From positions 362,527,704 to 362,591,703 of the forward strand of contig CM062297.1 in the NCBI GenBank assembly GCA_031216915.1: a stretch of DNA of 64,000 nucleotides. The letters run 5' to 3'. Under the pieces are notes generated by a model, which ran no database searches, was not told where the DNA came from, and saw only the letters and a list, made by a program, of their open reading frames with translations. Positions 63,983-64,000 of the stretch are shown one piece after another. Both the position numbers and the translations under genes were made by a program. The DNA comes from Pictodentalium vernedei (Eukaryota > Mollusca > Scaphopoda > Dentaliida > Dentaliidae). How positions within the stretch are numbered: the first letter of the stretch is position 1; each line of letters starts with the position of its first letter.

Positions 63983-64000
63983 TCCATGAATACAATACAG

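Overview
This window is eukaryotic, intron-age repeat-rich DNA, most likely from a marine invertebrate (lophotrochozoan or mollusc-like, a low-confidence guess). The reasons are many tRNA- and 5S-derived SINEs, TTAA-flanked MITEs, a Tc1 element, LINE remnants, a MULE transposase, simple repeats and no dense prokaryote-like gene packing outside one block. I recognise no ordinary host gene.

The centre of interest is a nearly complete Polinton/Maverick (adintovirus-like) element at 45307-60639 (15.3 kb). It has about 745-bp terminal inverted repeats starting AG...CT, flanked by a perfect 6-bp target duplication (AACGCA at 45301-45306 and 60640-60645). Left part, plus strand: two small genes of unknown function, a zinc-ribbon/phospholipase A2-like protein, a broken retroviral-type integrase and the first part of the hexon-like major capsid gene. 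A deletion junction near 49473 joins the truncated capsid gene tail-to-tail to a truncated, frameshifted protein-primed DNA polymerase B on the minus strand. Then come a minus-strand inhibitor-of-apoptosis (IAP) gene whose BIR-UBA module is tandemly duplicated in front of a RING finger, two plus-strand genes sharing a duplicated leader, and a minus-strand block holding a hypothetical gene, a pX-like core or membrane-active protein, the penton-like minor capsid, the packaging ATPase, a small basic virion-like protein and a conserved Polinton protein. No adenovirus-type protease was found. The stops, frameshifts and missing polymerase palm domain mean this copy cannot replicate or integrate itself, though several virion genes and the IAP are intact.

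Left flank (1-45300): a composite 153/532-bp satellite (1.5-3.0 kb); SINEs at 4.9, 20.8, 22.5, 25.3, 28.1, 30.5, 31.5 and 33.7 kb, one with a 5S rRNA-derived head; LINE remnants (8.5-9.3 kb minus, 9.9-12.9 kb plus); piggyBac-like MITEs (TTAA sites, CCCTTTACC ends) at 4.8, 16.2, 20.3, 21.5, 23.0, 30.9, 34.2, 36.8 and 37.2 kb; many near-perfect hairpins including a 202-bp palindrome at 17.9 kb; an EcoRI-core minisatellite between inverted ends (28.8-29.5 kb); a broken Tc1 transposase (35.3-36.3 kb); and a 4.4-kb fold-back element (39.0-43.5 kb) whose arms are built of a TATCTTGCACGTGCAGGT-type minisatellite and a (CTGT)n tract.

Right flank (60646-64000): another TTAA MITE, a GC-rich basic/proline-rich gag- or ORF1-like reading frame, a truncated piggyBac-like MITE and a frameshifted MULE transposase running off the window end. 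Overall this is a transposon-dense heterochromatin-like region with nested insertions, in which an endogenised Polinton virus has kept a duplicated anti-apoptotic gene.
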